Positions 1-8,897 of a stretch of DNA of 64,000 nucleotides are shown in pieces. The translations under genes were made by a program, and so were the position numbers. The stretch lies in assembly GCF_002744735.1 (NCBI RefSeq), contig NZ_KZ319341.1, positions 629,072 to 693,071 of the forward strand, written 5' to 3'. How positions within the stretch are numbered: the first letter of the stretch is position 1; each line of letters begins with the position of its first letter. The DNA comes from Marinobacter guineae (GTDB taxonomy: Bacteria > Pseudomonadota > Gammaproteobacteria > Pseudomonadales > Oleiphilaceae). The notes under the pieces are model-generated. The model was not told where the DNA came from and ran no database searches. It worked only from the letters and a program-made list of their open reading frames with translations.

Positions 1-22
1 TTCCGCCATAAATCACATGCAT
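1..22 (-). CDS. nadD: Nicotinate-nucleotide adenylyltransferase, first codons only
   Basis: Only the first seven codons lie in the window; they read MHVIYGG on the minus strand, which fits the start of the nucleotidyltransferase signature GGTFDP of NadD (deamido-NAD synthesis from nicotinate mononucleotide). The gene follows proA directly, as in pseudomonads. A second in-frame ATG at 28 would overlap the proA stop codon as TGATG. The identification rests on seven residues plus gene order, so it is tentative. Confidence 0.55.
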
Positions 23-27
23 GGGCA

Positions 28-1284
28 TCAGGTCCGGATGTGCCCGTCGCCGAAGACAACGTACTTCTGGGACGTGAGCCCCTCCAGCCCCACCGGTCCG
101 CGGGCATGGATCTTGTCAGTGGAGATACCGATCTCCGCGCCCAGGCCATATTCGAAGCCATCCGCGAAGCGTGTGGAGGCGTTAACCATCACCGAGCTGG
201 AATCCACCTCAGTGATAAACCGGCGCGCCCGGGTGTAATTCTCGGTAACGATGCTGTCAGTGTGCTGCGAGCTGTAACGGTTGATGTGGTCAATAGCACC
301 GTCCAGCCCGTCGACCACTCGCACGGCCAGAACCGGGGCCAGATACTCGGCTTCCCAGTCCGCCTCGGTCGCCTCGGCGAGGCCGTCAACGATGGCGCGG
401 GTCTGCTCACAGCCGCGAAGCTCCACGCCTTTCTCGACGAAGGCCGGTACGAGAAGCGGCAGGATATCCTCGGCAATTTCACGGTCCACCAGCAGCGTTT
501 CCATGGTGTTGCAGGTGCCGTACCGCTGGGTTTTGGCATTGACCGCCACCTTCAGTGCCTTCTCCGGATCAGCATGGCTGTCAATGTAGACGTGGCATAC
601 ACCATCGAGATGCTTGATCACCGGTACCCTGGCATCCCGGCTGATGCGCTCAATCAGACCTTTACCCCCTCTGGGCACGATGACATCCACATACGCGGGC
701 ATGGTGATCAGCTCACCCACGGCGGCGCGGTCCGTTGTTTTGATCACTTGCACGGCCATTTCAGGCAGGCCAGCTTTCGCCAACCCCTCCGCGATACAGC
801 GGGCAATCGCCTGATTCGAGTGGATCGATTCGGAGCCACCCCGCAGAATGGTGGCGTTTCCGGACTTCAGGCACAGACTGGCGGCCTCAACGGTCACATT
901 GGGGCGTGACTCGTAAATGATGCCGACCACACCAAGGGGAACCCGCATCTTGCCGACCTGAATGCCCGAAGGACGGTATGCCATATCGGTAATGGCGCCA
1001 ATAGGGTCCGGCAACGATGCCACCTGCTTCAGGCCTTCGATCATGGCATCGATCCGGGTGGGCGTAAGCTCAAGCCTGTCCAGCATGGCCGAATCGAGGC
1101 CGTTTTCCCTGGCCTGCTCCAGATCTTTGCCATTAGCCACAGCCAATATATCCCGTGCCGCATCCAGCGCCTCTGCGGTCGCCAGCAGGGCCTGGTTGCG
1201 CACGGCGGTGGTCGAGCGGGCCACCCCTGTTGCCGCTGCACGGGCCTGTTGCCCCACCTCAGCCATGTAAGCTGCAATATCCAT
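28..1284 (-). CDS. proA: Gamma-glutamyl phosphate reductase
   Basis: Second step of proline synthesis: NADPH-dependent reduction of glutamyl-5-phosphate to glutamate semialdehyde in the cytoplasm. The 418 residues match the usual family length. The aldehyde-dehydrogenase fold is clear, with the family segments YESRPNVT and QRYGTCNTMET, the latter carrying the catalytic Cys. The start at 1284 is preceded by AAGGT six bases upstream; an ATG at 1266 is less well placed. nadD follows without a gap, suggesting one transcript. A perfect TATAAT on this strand lies about 100 bases upstream, inside a palindrome. Confidence 0.96.
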   Translation of the reverse strand: MDIAAYMAEVGQQARAAATGVARSTTAVRNQALLATAEALDAARDILAVANGKDLEQARENGLDSAMLDRLELTPTRIDAMIEGLKQVASLPDPIGAITDMAYRPSGIQVGKMRVPLGVVGIIYESRPNVTVEAASLCLKSGNATILRGGSESIHSNQAIARCIAEGLAKAGLPEMAVQVIKTTDRAAVGELITMPAYVDVIVPRGGKGLIERISRDARVPVIKHLDGVCHVYIDSHADPEKALKVAVNAKTQRYGTCNTMETLLVDREIAEDILPLLVPAFVEKGVELRGCEQTRAIVDGLAEATEADWEAEYLAPVLAVRVVDGLDGAIDHINRYSSQHTDSIVTENYTRARRFITEVDSSSVMVNASTRFADGFEYGLGAEIGISTDKIHARGPVGLEGLTSQKYVVFGDGHIRT

Positions 1285-1385
1285 TCAGTTACCTTTTCGT
1301 TTTCAAAGCGCTGTTTCAAAGCACAAATCAGGAAGTAAGTCCCTAACTTTACCTTTCCCGTTTCAAGTACGCACCCCAAACAGAT

Positions 1386-1403
1386 ATTATACCGCTGCGG
1401 TAT
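1386..1403 (-). promoter_or_regulatory. Candidate proA -10 box inside a perfect palindrome
   Basis: The minus strand carries TATAAT at 1386-1391. It overlaps a perfect 15-bp palindrome at 1389-1403 (ATACCGC-T-GCGGTAT). No good -35 hexamer is visible at 16-18 bases. The site lies between the divergent proA and GGDEF genes, so a repressor bound here could act on either. Function is inferred. Confidence 0.4.
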
Positions 1404-1462
1404 GCCATACTCGGAAACCTCGGGAAGGTTTTTTCAGGGAGTTGAGAAAAAGGAAGGACACC

Positions 1463-2485
1463 ATGGCCCAAATGGCCGAAAAATTCCTGTTAAGCAAGTT
1501 GTCACGGGCAGGCTTCGTGGCCCTGACCGCCATTGCGGTTCTGTGTGCCACACTGGGCGAACCCATGGTTGCGGCGGCGGCGGGCGCAGCCGCCGGTGTC
1601 GTGATTGCTGGCAAAACATTTCACCCCAGCCGGGTAAACCAACCCTGGCCGAGGGTTCAGCAGGCTTTCTTTCTGGTTCTCCTGCTGATTCTTCTGACCA
1701 GTTTCTGGACCGGCCCCTGGGTTCTGAGCCACTGGCTGTATGCCATCCCTCTGGTTGCTTTTGCGCTTGTTCCGCCTGCGGCAGCAGCACTCATTACCCT
1801 GGTCATCGTTGTTCTGGCCATGGTTGCAACCCAGTGGGCCGTTGGGCTGGCTGATCGCCACCAGATGATCAGCGCCTTTCTTCTGACCATACTTCTGTCT
1901 GCCCTGCTGGTTTTCCTGCGTGAATACAAAACCCGACAACTGGCGCCACTGCGCCGGACCGATGAACTGACCCAGGCCGCGAGCCGCGAATACCTCTCTG
2001 CCGATCTGCACAAGGAGATTCAGCGCAGCGAACGGGAAGGTACGGACATGTCCATTATCATGATCGGGCTGGACACCCACTTGAGCGATAATGATCCGGA
2101 CGAGGATATCCGTTCGATCCTGCCACGCATCGGCCGCTACCTGCATTCCCAGATACGGGATTTTGATACCTATTACCGGGTGGCGGATCTCCAGTTCCTG
2201 GTTATTCTCCCGGGCATTTCCACCAGTGAAGCCATCGCCCGGGGCGAAACCGTGCGCAAGGGGCTGGCAACACTGCTGGAAAACCACGGCATGAATCTCA
2301 CGGTCAGTACAGGCATCGCCGGGCTCAACATAGGTGATGACGCCAACACGCTTCAGCAAAGTGCTGCCAACGCCCTGCGCCGGGCCCAACAACAGGGGGG
2401 CAACCGAAGCCAGGCTTACAGCTCCTGGTCACAGCCGGCGCAACCGAGCCAGCCGCAGGCACAGACACAGGGGCCTGTTTCATGA
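1463..2485 (+). CDS. Membrane protein with degenerate GGDEF domain (first of pair)
   Basis: The N-terminal ~170 residues form five or six hydrophobic segments. A GGDEF-family domain follows, entered at a TDELT motif. The active-site loop, normally R-x-GGDEF, reads RVADLQF at residues 239-245, so both glycines and both acidic residues of GGDE are gone and diguanylate cyclase activity is unlikely. The tail is rich in Pro and Gln. The start at 1463 is chosen because AAGGAAGG precedes it; a TTG at 1442 is in frame but lacks a site. The stop overlaps the next gene by ATGA. It may act as a c-di-GMP or nucleotide sensor, or as a partner of the next gene; no substrate is evident. Confidence 0.75.
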   Translation: MAQMAEKFLLSKLSRAGFVALTAIAVLCATLGEPMVAAAAGAAAGVVIAGKTFHPSRVNQPWPRVQQAFFLVLLLILLTSFWTGPWVLSHWLYAIPLVAFALVPPAAAALITLVIVVLAMVATQWAVGLADRHQMISAFLLTILLSALLVFLREYKTRQLAPLRRTDELTQAASREYLSADLHKEIQRSEREGTDMSIIMIGLDTHLSDNDPDEDIRSILPRIGRYLHSQIRDFDTYYRVADLQFLVILPGISTSEAIARGETVRKGLATLLENHGMNLTVSTGIAGLNIGDDANTLQQSAANALRRAQQQGGNRSQAYSSWSQPAQPSQPQAQTQGPVS

Positions 2486-3480
2486 CTGAAACCCGTCTCA
2501 GAACCTGGACACACGCCTTCGGCTACAGCATCGCCTGCCTGTTTATTTTCACACTGGCCATGCAGAATCTCCGTTACGGCTTTTACGAGCTGTTTTACCT
2601 GGCCACAGGCATGGCGGCCCTGACCCTGGCCGGCGCCATTTACACCGTCATCTGCCGCCGGCACCAACTTTCAGCTCCGGGCCACCTGATCATTCTCTCC
2701 GGCCTGAACAGCGGCATGCTGGCCGCCTTGCTGACCATGGATGCGCCGGGCATTACCCACTGGGCCATGCCCCTGGTCGCACTGAACCTACTGGTTCTGC
2801 CATTGCGCCAGGGCCTGGCGCTGTCACTTCTGCTGCTGATTCCGATGTCGGTTATCCTGTTTCTGCAGCAGGCTCCGGCTGAAGCAATCACTGTCATCGG
2901 GGGGCTCTTCATTCTGCTCTCAGTTGCCGCGCTGTATATCTGGCATTACGATCATATGGCGCAGTCCGCCGAGGATCTCGCCATCACTGATCCGGTCACC
3001 GGCGCGCATAATTCCCGTTTTCTGGACGAAACCCTGCAAAAGGAAATCAGCCGGGCAATCGCCACCGGGCACCCCCTGTCCGTGATAGACCTGAGCATCG
3101 ATTACGCGGACGAAGTTGCCGACCTGCACGGCAAGGACCAGGTTCAGGGACTGTTCCGGCACATGACCGGACACCTGTTTGGCGTTATCCGTGCTGGCGA
3201 CACCCTGTATACCCTGAATGACTCCGAGTTTTTCCTGATACTGCCATTCACCCCGGAAGAGGGGGTGCGAGTGATTGCCGAACGCATCCGCCGGACCATA
3301 GCCGAGCAGAAATGGCCGGTGGTTGGCAAGGCAACCGTCAGCCTGGGTTGCACCACCCGAGGCAGCGGCGACACCCGGACCGACACACTCCGTAAGCGGG
3401 CCCATCAGGCCATGGAAGAGGCACGCAGGCGAGGCCCGGATTCAGCCTGGTTCAGCCCCGGAGAAACCATCGAGACATGA
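2482..3480 (+). CDS. Membrane protein with degenerate GGDEF domain (second of pair)
   Basis: A 332-residue protein with about six hydrophobic segments up to residue ~155, then a GGDEF-type domain beginning at TDPVTGAHN. The active-site loop reads TLNDSEF at 244-250: the terminal E-F remain, but the two glycines and the aspartate are replaced, so catalysis is doubtful. It overlaps the previous gene and the next by ATGA on each side, so all three are probably translated in a coupled way. It shares architecture with its upstream neighbour but the sequences have diverged strongly, suggesting an old duplication or two independent recruits. Confidence 0.75.
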   Translation: MTETRLRTWTHAFGYSIACLFIFTLAMQNLRYGFYELFYLATGMAALTLAGAIYTVICRRHQLSAPGHLIILSGLNSGMLAALLTMDAPGITHWAMPLVALNLLVLPLRQGLALSLLLLIPMSVILFLQQAPAEAITVIGGLFILLSVAALYIWHYDHMAQSAEDLAITDPVTGAHNSRFLDETLQKEISRAIATGHPLSVIDLSIDYADEVADLHGKDQVQGLFRHMTGHLFGVIRAGDTLYTLNDSEFFLILPFTPEEGVRVIAERIRRTIAEQKWPVVGKATVSLGCTTRGSGDTRTDTLRKRAHQAMEEARRRGPDSAWFSPGETIET

Positions 3481-4937
3481 GCAATGCCTGGCTTAACGAA
3501 CTGTCGGCCTGGCTGAGCATGCATCCAGGCTGGCTGGCATTGGCTCTTTTTACCACCGCCTTCACTGAATCCCTGGCCATTGCCGGCATCATTGTTCCTG
3601 GCGTCGCTATCCTTTTTGCGGTGGCCTTGCTGGCAGGTGAGACCGGGATGCCGTTGCCAGAGGCACTGATCTGGGCAGGCCTGGGCGCAGTCGCGGGCGA
3701 CACCTTGAGCTTTGGCCTCGGGCGCCTGATGCAAGGACGACTGACCACCGTCTGGCCGCTGAGACGCTACCCGATGATCATCGACAAGGGTGAGCGCTTC
3801 TTTAATCGCCACGGTGGCAAGAGTGTCATTATCGGACGTTTTGTAGGGCCGGTACGGCCAGTAATCCCTCTGATTGCCGGGGCGCTGATGATGCCATGGC
3901 ATCGCTTTCTGGCATTCAACATCGGGTCGGCAATCGCCTGGGCGCCGGCGTACGTTTTCCCCGGTTTCCTGGTGGGCAGCGCCCTGGCCAGCGAAATCCG
4001 ACCTCCGGCCCATTTTTATGCGGTCACCGGCATCAGCCTTTCTGCGCTGGTCGTCGTCTATTTCGTACTCTTGCGATTTCAACTCGGGCTCGGGGAAGAG
4101 AGCCGCTTTTACCAATGGCTGAAACAGTGGATGGGGCAGTACGATACCACTCACCGTTTCTGGCGCCTCTACACCAACCAGCGACCAGCACGGGAGGGGG
4201 AATTCCCGCTGGCCTCCTTCATGCTCGCGCTGGGTGCCACCGCCCTGCTGCTGATCTGGGGCCAACTGGCCACGACAACCCATTTGCTGGAGGGATTCAA
4301 TCAGGCAACCCTGCTCTGGTTTGAGCAACTGCGCCAACCGTTGCTGGACGGTCCGTTCATTGCCATCACCCTGCTGGGCGACCCGCCTGTTCTTATTGCT
4401 GCCGGAGTCCTGGCCTGCGCGGTGCTACTGTTCAGAGGCTACTATGCCGCCGCTGTTCACATCATGGTTGCTGCCCTGATGACCGTAATACTGGTATGGG
4501 GCCTAAAATCCACGCTCGGCATTCCCCGGCCGGATGAAGTCCTGAGCCCGCCGGATTCCGGCGCCTTCCCCAGCGGCCACACGGCCGGGATCACGCTGAT
4601 GGTTACCTTGCTGGCCAGTTTTGTTGCAGGCGAAACCCGGAATCGCAAGCGCTGGCAATCATACGTCACTCTGTCACTTCCACTGGTGCCTGTGGCCCTG
4701 AGCCGGCTTTACCTGGGGGTGCACTGGTTTACGGATGTTATCGGTGGACTTCTACTCGGCCTTGCCGTAACCGGAGCGGTGAGGGCCAGTTACAGCCGGT
4801 ATGATCGGGTGCCCCTGACACCGGATGTGTTCGTCGCGATTGCTACCGTACTGTGGCTGGTGTTTGCAGGAACCTACATTGCCCTGTGCTGGGAGGAGGC
4901 CATCATGAACTTACGGCCGACAGGTCCGGGGCTCTAG
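3477..4937 (+). CDS. DedA-family / PAP2 phosphatase fusion membrane protein
   Basis: A 486-residue integral membrane protein. Residues ~1-210 are a DedA (VTT/SNARE-associated) domain, the family implicated in flipping phospholipids or undecaprenyl phosphate. Residues ~240-470 are a type 2 phosphatidic acid phosphatase domain with all three motifs: K-x6-RP in KSTLGIPRP, PSGH at 365-368, and SR-x5-H-x3-D in SRLYLGVHWFTD. A transporter joined to a lipid pyrophosphatase fits lipid-carrier or phospholipid recycling in the inner membrane (inference). It is the last gene of the GGDEF operon. Its stop shares a CTAG with the convergent LON-domain gene. Confidence 0.85.
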   Translation: MSNAWLNELSAWLSMHPGWLALALFTTAFTESLAIAGIIVPGVAILFAVALLAGETGMPLPEALIWAGLGAVAGDTLSFGLGRLMQGRLTTVWPLRRYPMIIDKGERFFNRHGGKSVIIGRFVGPVRPVIPLIAGALMMPWHRFLAFNIGSAIAWAPAYVFPGFLVGSALASEIRPPAHFYAVTGISLSALVVVYFVLLRFQLGLGEESRFYQWLKQWMGQYDTTHRFWRLYTNQRPAREGEFPLASFMLALGATALLLIWGQLATTTHLLEGFNQATLLWFEQLRQPLLDGPFIAITLLGDPPVLIAAGVLACAVLLFRGYYAAAVHIMVAALMTVILVWGLKSTLGIPRPDEVLSPPDSGAFPSGHTAGITLMVTLLASFVAGETRNRKRWQSYVTLSLPLVPVALSRLYLGVHWFTDVIGGLLLGLAVTGAVRASYSRYDRVPLTPDVFVAIATVLWLVFAGTYIALCWEEAIMNLRPTGPGL

Positions 4938-5512
4938 CCCTCCTCCAGCGCTTCCAGCAGTCCCTGCAGGCGGCTGAGCCGCTCCAGCGGATCCTGCAAT
5001 TCCACGAGTTTCTGCTTCTCCTGCTTGTCCAGTGGCAGCAGTTCCGTCAGGCGCCAGCCAACATCCCGGGCATCGTCGTAGTCAATATCCATATTCAGGT
5101 CCCGGATAACCGGATGCCGGAACAGCGCCCGGAGCACCGAAGGCAGCTCGCCAAAATGCGGGGGCACCTCACTCTCCGCCTCTTCAATCAGGCACTCCAC
5201 ATCACCGACATTGAGCCCGTCTTCCTGCTGCCAACTGCGGACCACCGACACCTTCGACGCTCCCTCAACGGTGATTCCCAGCAGCCCGTTTTCAAGCTGC
5301 TGAAAATCAATGATCCGCACATAGGTGCCAATATCATAGAAAGCCGCGGTGGGCCCGGCTTCCCCACCTTCCCTCAGCAGCACAACCACGAAGCCCCGGT
5401 CCTCCTTCAGGCAGCGGGTGAGCATATCGATGTAGCGCGGCTCGAACAGCTGCAGGGGAATCCTTCCCCTGGGCAGGACAATGGAATTCAGGGGGAACAG
5501 AGGTACATTCAT
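4934..5512 (-). CDS. LON substrate-binding-domain protein
   Basis: A stand-alone LON N-terminal (PUA-like) domain protein without ATPase or protease modules. The opening NVPLFPLNSIVLP and the LFEPRYIDM segment are typical of this roughly 190-residue family, whose function is unclear; it is often annotated as a Lon-like peptidase but lacks a catalytic Ser-Lys dyad. I place the start at ATG 5512, where family similarity begins; a GTG five codons upstream (5527) is also possible, and neither has a strong ribosome site. It is convergent with the DedA-PAP2 gene and overlaps it by four bases. Confidence 0.8.
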   Translation of the reverse strand: MNVPLFPLNSIVLPRGRIPLQLFEPRYIDMLTRCLKEDRGFVVVLLREGGEAGPTAAFYDIGTYVRIIDFQQLENGLLGITVEGASKVSVVRSWQQEDGLNVGDVECLIEEAESEVPPHFGELPSVLRALFRHPVIRDLNMDIDYDDARDVGWRLTELLPLDKQEKQKLVELQDPLERLSRLQGLLEALEEG

Positions 5513-5564
5513 AAGTGCAACAGTCACTGGAAAGCGGACTCCACAGTTTACACAGCCCGGACAA

Positions 5565-6821
5565 TTATCGGATGGACAGCAATTGCTGAACCTCGTCTAC
5601 CCGGGCCCTGGCCTCCGTCAGAAGCTGTAAACTGCGTGAGGCGTTGAGTTCAAGCTCGCCCAGACGGCGGTAAGCCGGCACCTGGTCGAACGGAGGTAAC
5701 TCGGCATTCTGGCTGGAACCAATCATCGAATGCAATTGCGCCACGATAACCACATCCACCAGTTGCGGAGCCGATTCACGGCATTCATAACCCCAATCCT
5801 CGGCATGCCGAACCGCTTCGATAAACGCTGGCGGGAATGACCAGTTCTCAAGAACCGCCGTGCCAACGTCCGCTCTTAGCTCTTTAATAGCATGATTCAG
5901 GTTGGCCTCATCAGCAAAGAGATTCACGTGGTGCTCCGCCTGCACCAATACAGGTACCACTCCGATGTCGTGAAGCAGGCCCGCCAGCAGTGCCTCCTCA
6001 GGGTTGAGCCGAGTGGCATGGTCCGCCAGGACCCAGCACAGGGCCGCCACTTCCCGTGAATGGCGCCAGAGCTTTTCCATTTCTTTCTGCAGCGCGGCCT
6101 GGCGGGTCTTGAACACTTCCCGCATGGAGAACACCGTCACCAGCTGCCGGGTGGTACGCATTCCCAACCGGACCACGGCCTCTCGAACATTCCGGACGTC
6201 GCTGAAACCGCGATACAGTGGGCTGTTACAGGCGCGGACCAGTTTTGCCGCCATGGCCGGATCCGCGGACACCGCCTGCGCTACCTGATCCGCAGTGGAT
6301 TCTTCGCGATCGACAGCCCTTCGGACTTTCCAGGCCACATCGGGAACACTGGGAAGCTTGACCTGATTCGATCGCAGTTCCGAGTAGAACTCCATCAGCA
6401 GATGGTGCTCTTCACTCTCGATACCACCGGTACCCTCTCCGGAGTCCATTTCCACCTGCGCAACAGGCGCTGCCCGCAAGAGCTGATTGAGGATTTCCTG
6501 TTCGACCACCAGGAATTCGCACGGCTTGACCGCCGTCACGTCGTACATTCGGGGCTGCAGGCGCGCGATGGGGGTATTGGCTTTCTCGGTCTCGGCTTCA
6601 ACCAACGATTTCCGACCGTCAAGAGACTCAAGCTCTACCTTGCCGGCAATAAGAAAGAAATCGAGACCGTCCCGCACACCGCGCTCAAGAACCCGTTGTC
6701 CCGGACCGTGGGTTCTTCGCTCCGCACGGCTGGCAAGCAGCACCAGCTGGTCATCGGTCAGCCGGTTCAGCGGCTGAAACGCTTTCAGGCGACGTAGCGG
6801 CAGGCTTTTCTGACCAGCCAT
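5565..6821 (-). CDS. HDOD-domain signalling protein with N-terminal cNMP-binding-like domain
   Basis: Residues ~20-135 resemble a cyclic-nucleotide-binding beta roll (RLTDDQLVLLASRAE ... FLIAGKVELE). Residues ~165-400 form an HDOD domain, the catalytically impaired HD relative used in bacterial signalling; the segment AGLLHDIGVVP marks its core. The start at 6821 is set by AAGGAG seven bases upstream; an ATG six bases earlier is too close to that site. The gene diverges from ilvD across about 170 bases. The ligand and output are unknown; chemotaxis, surface growth or c-di-GMP-linked roles are typical of the family. Confidence 0.82.
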   Translation of the reverse strand: MAGQKSLPLRRLKAFQPLNRLTDDQLVLLASRAERRTHGPGQRVLERGVRDGLDFFLIAGKVELESLDGRKSLVEAETEKANTPIARLQPRMYDVTAVKPCEFLVVEQEILNQLLRAAPVAQVEMDSGEGTGGIESEEHHLLMEFYSELRSNQVKLPSVPDVAWKVRRAVDREESTADQVAQAVSADPAMAAKLVRACNSPLYRGFSDVRNVREAVVRLGMRTTRQLVTVFSMREVFKTRQAALQKEMEKLWRHSREVAALCWVLADHATRLNPEEALLAGLLHDIGVVPVLVQAEHHVNLFADEANLNHAIKELRADVGTAVLENWSFPPAFIEAVRHAEDWGYECRESAPQLVDVVIVAQLHSMIGSSQNAELPPFDQVPAYRRLGELELNASRSLQLLTEARARVDEVQQLLSIR

Positions 6822-6989
6822 AGGCATACTCCTTGTCGGTTCAAACCGGAAAATATTTGGCAACTGTGTTAACTATTGTAAACAGCGCTCCTGAAAACAA
6901 CCATGCGCCTGGAGTCTAATCTGGTATTCTCTGTTTTTGTTTCACGCCAACAGGTAAACATCAGGTAACAACAGAGAGACCAGAACACC

Positions 6990-8825
6990 ATGCCTCAGTA
7001 TCGTTCGCGGACATCCACCGCAGGCCGTAACATGGCTGGCGCCCGCGCCCTCTGGCGCGCCACCGGTATGAAAAACGAAGATTTTGGCAAGCCCATCATC
7101 GCGGTTGCCAACTCTTTCACCCAGTTTGTACCCGGCCACGTGCACCTCAAGGATCTCGGGCAACTGGTGTGCCGCGAAATCGAGGCTGCCGGCGGCGTGG
7201 CCAAGGAATTCAACACCATTGCCGTGGACGACGGCATCGCCATGGGCCATGACGGCATGCTGTATTCCCTGCCCTCCCGGGAAATCATCGCGGACTCAGT
7301 GGAATACATGGTTAACGCTCACTGCGCCGATGCCCTGGTGTGTATCTCCAACTGCGACAAGATTACCCCGGGCATGCTGATGGCGGCCATGCGCCTGAAC
7401 ATTCCCACGGTTTTTGTTTCCGGCGGCCCGATGGAAGCGGGCAAAACCAAACTGTCTGAGCACAAACTGGATCTGGTGGATGCCATGGTCATCGCCGCGG
7501 ACCCGAATGCCAGCGACGAACAGGTGGAAGAGTATGAGCGTAGCGCCTGCCCGACCTGTGGCTCCTGCTCCGGTATGTTTACTGCCAACTCCATGAACTG
7601 CCTTACTGAGGCGATTGGTCTGGCCCTGCCCGGCAACGGCTCAATGCTCGCCACCCACGCAGACCGGGAGCAGCTGTTCCTGAAAGCCGGCAGACAGATT
7701 GTGGAGAATGCGCGCCGCTATTACGAAGAAGATGACGCCAGCGTTCTGCCGCTGAGCATTGCCTCCATGGCTGCCTTTGAAAACGCCATGGTCATGGACA
7801 TCGCCATGGGTGGCTCCACCAACACCATTCTTCACCTGCTGGCAGCGGCCCAGGAAGGTGGCGTTCCATTCACCCTGCACGAGATCGACCAGCTATCGCG
7901 GCGGGTTCCCCAGCTGTGCAAGGTGGCACCGAATTCGCCCAAGTACCATATGGAAGACGTACACCGGGCCGGCGGCATCATGGGGATTCTGGGGGAACTG
8001 GAACGGGGCGGTCTGATCAACACGGACCTGCCCACCGTTCACAGCAAAACCATGAAGGAAGCCCTTGAGACCTGGGACATCATGCGCTCCCCGACCCCGG
8101 AAGTGGTGGAATTCTACAAGGCCGGGCCGGCCGGTATTCCCACCCAGACCGCCTTTTCCCAAAACACCCGCTGGCCAAGCCTGGACGGTGACCGGGAAAC
8201 AGGCTGTATCCGTTCGGTTGAAAACGCCTACAGTTCAGAGGGCGGACTCGCAGTACTTTTTGGCAACATCGCCCTGGACGGCTGCGTAGTCAAAACCGCG
8301 GGCGTGGACGAAAGCATCTATGTTTTCGAGGGCAAGGCCAAGGTATTCGAAAGCCAGGACTCGGCGGTTGCCGGCATTCTGGCGGACGAAGTCAAACCCG
8401 GCGAGGTGGTTATCATCCGCTATGAGGGCCCCCGTGGTGGCCCAGGTATGCAGGAAATGCTCTACCCGACCAGTTATCTGAAATCCAAGGGGCTGGGAAA
8501 GGAATGCGCGTTGCTGACCGACGGGCGTTTCTCCGGGGGCACCTCTGGCCTTTCCATTGGCCACGCCTCGCCTGAGGCCGCCGCCGGTGGTGCGATAGGG
8601 CTGATTGAGAACGGCGACGTCATACGGATCGACATCCCGAACCGGACCATCAATGTCGAGCTGGACCAGCACGAACTGGATCGTCGCCGGGAGGCCCGGG
8701 ATGCGAAAGGGTGGAAGCCGGAACTGCCCCGGGACCGAAAAGTGTCCGCAGCGCTCAAGGCCTACGCACTGCTGGCAACAAGTGCCGACAAGGGCGCCGT
8801 CCGGGATCTCAGCAAGCTCGACTGA
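6990..8825 (+). CDS. ilvD: Dihydroxy-acid dehydratase
   Basis: Iron-sulfur dehydratase of valine, isoleucine and pantothenate synthesis, turning 2,3-dihydroxy acids into 2-keto acids. At 611 residues it has full family length. The cluster-binding cysteines sit in CISNCDKITPGM and in CPTCGSCSGMFTANSMNCL; the C-terminal segment GRFSGGTSGLSIGHASPEAA is also diagnostic. GAGAGA precedes the ATG. It stands alone, with a terminator after the stop codon. Confidence 0.97.
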   Translation: MPQYRSRTSTAGRNMAGARALWRATGMKNEDFGKPIIAVANSFTQFVPGHVHLKDLGQLVCREIEAAGGVAKEFNTIAVDDGIAMGHDGMLYSLPSREIIADSVEYMVNAHCADALVCISNCDKITPGMLMAAMRLNIPTVFVSGGPMEAGKTKLSEHKLDLVDAMVIAADPNASDEQVEEYERSACPTCGSCSGMFTANSMNCLTEAIGLALPGNGSMLATHADREQLFLKAGRQIVENARRYYEEDDASVLPLSIASMAAFENAMVMDIAMGGSTNTILHLLAAAQEGGVPFTLHEIDQLSRRVPQLCKVAPNSPKYHMEDVHRAGGIMGILGELERGGLINTDLPTVHSKTMKEALETWDIMRSPTPEVVEFYKAGPAGIPTQTAFSQNTRWPSLDGDRETGCIRSVENAYSSEGGLAVLFGNIALDGCVVKTAGVDESIYVFEGKAKVFESQDSAVAGILADEVKPGEVVIIRYEGPRGGPGMQEMLYPTSYLKSKGLGKECALLTDGRFSGGTSGLSIGHASPEAAAGGAIGLIENGDVIRIDIPNRTINVELDQHELDRRREARDAKGWKPELPRDRKVSAALKAYALLATSADKGAVRDLSKLD

Positions 8826-8848
8826 TAGACTGGATAGCCGGACAACAG

Positions 8849-8881
8849 AAAGCCCGCCGGATACTCTCCGACGGGCTTTTT
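8849..8881 (+). terminator. Rho-independent terminator after ilvD
   Basis: AAAGCCCG pairs with CGGGCTTT around a short inner stem, followed by a run of five T residues. It begins 23 bases past the ilvD stop. The A-run on its left means it may also serve the convergent gene at 8898. Confidence 0.85.
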
Positions 8882-8897
8882 CATGGGCGAACCAGAA

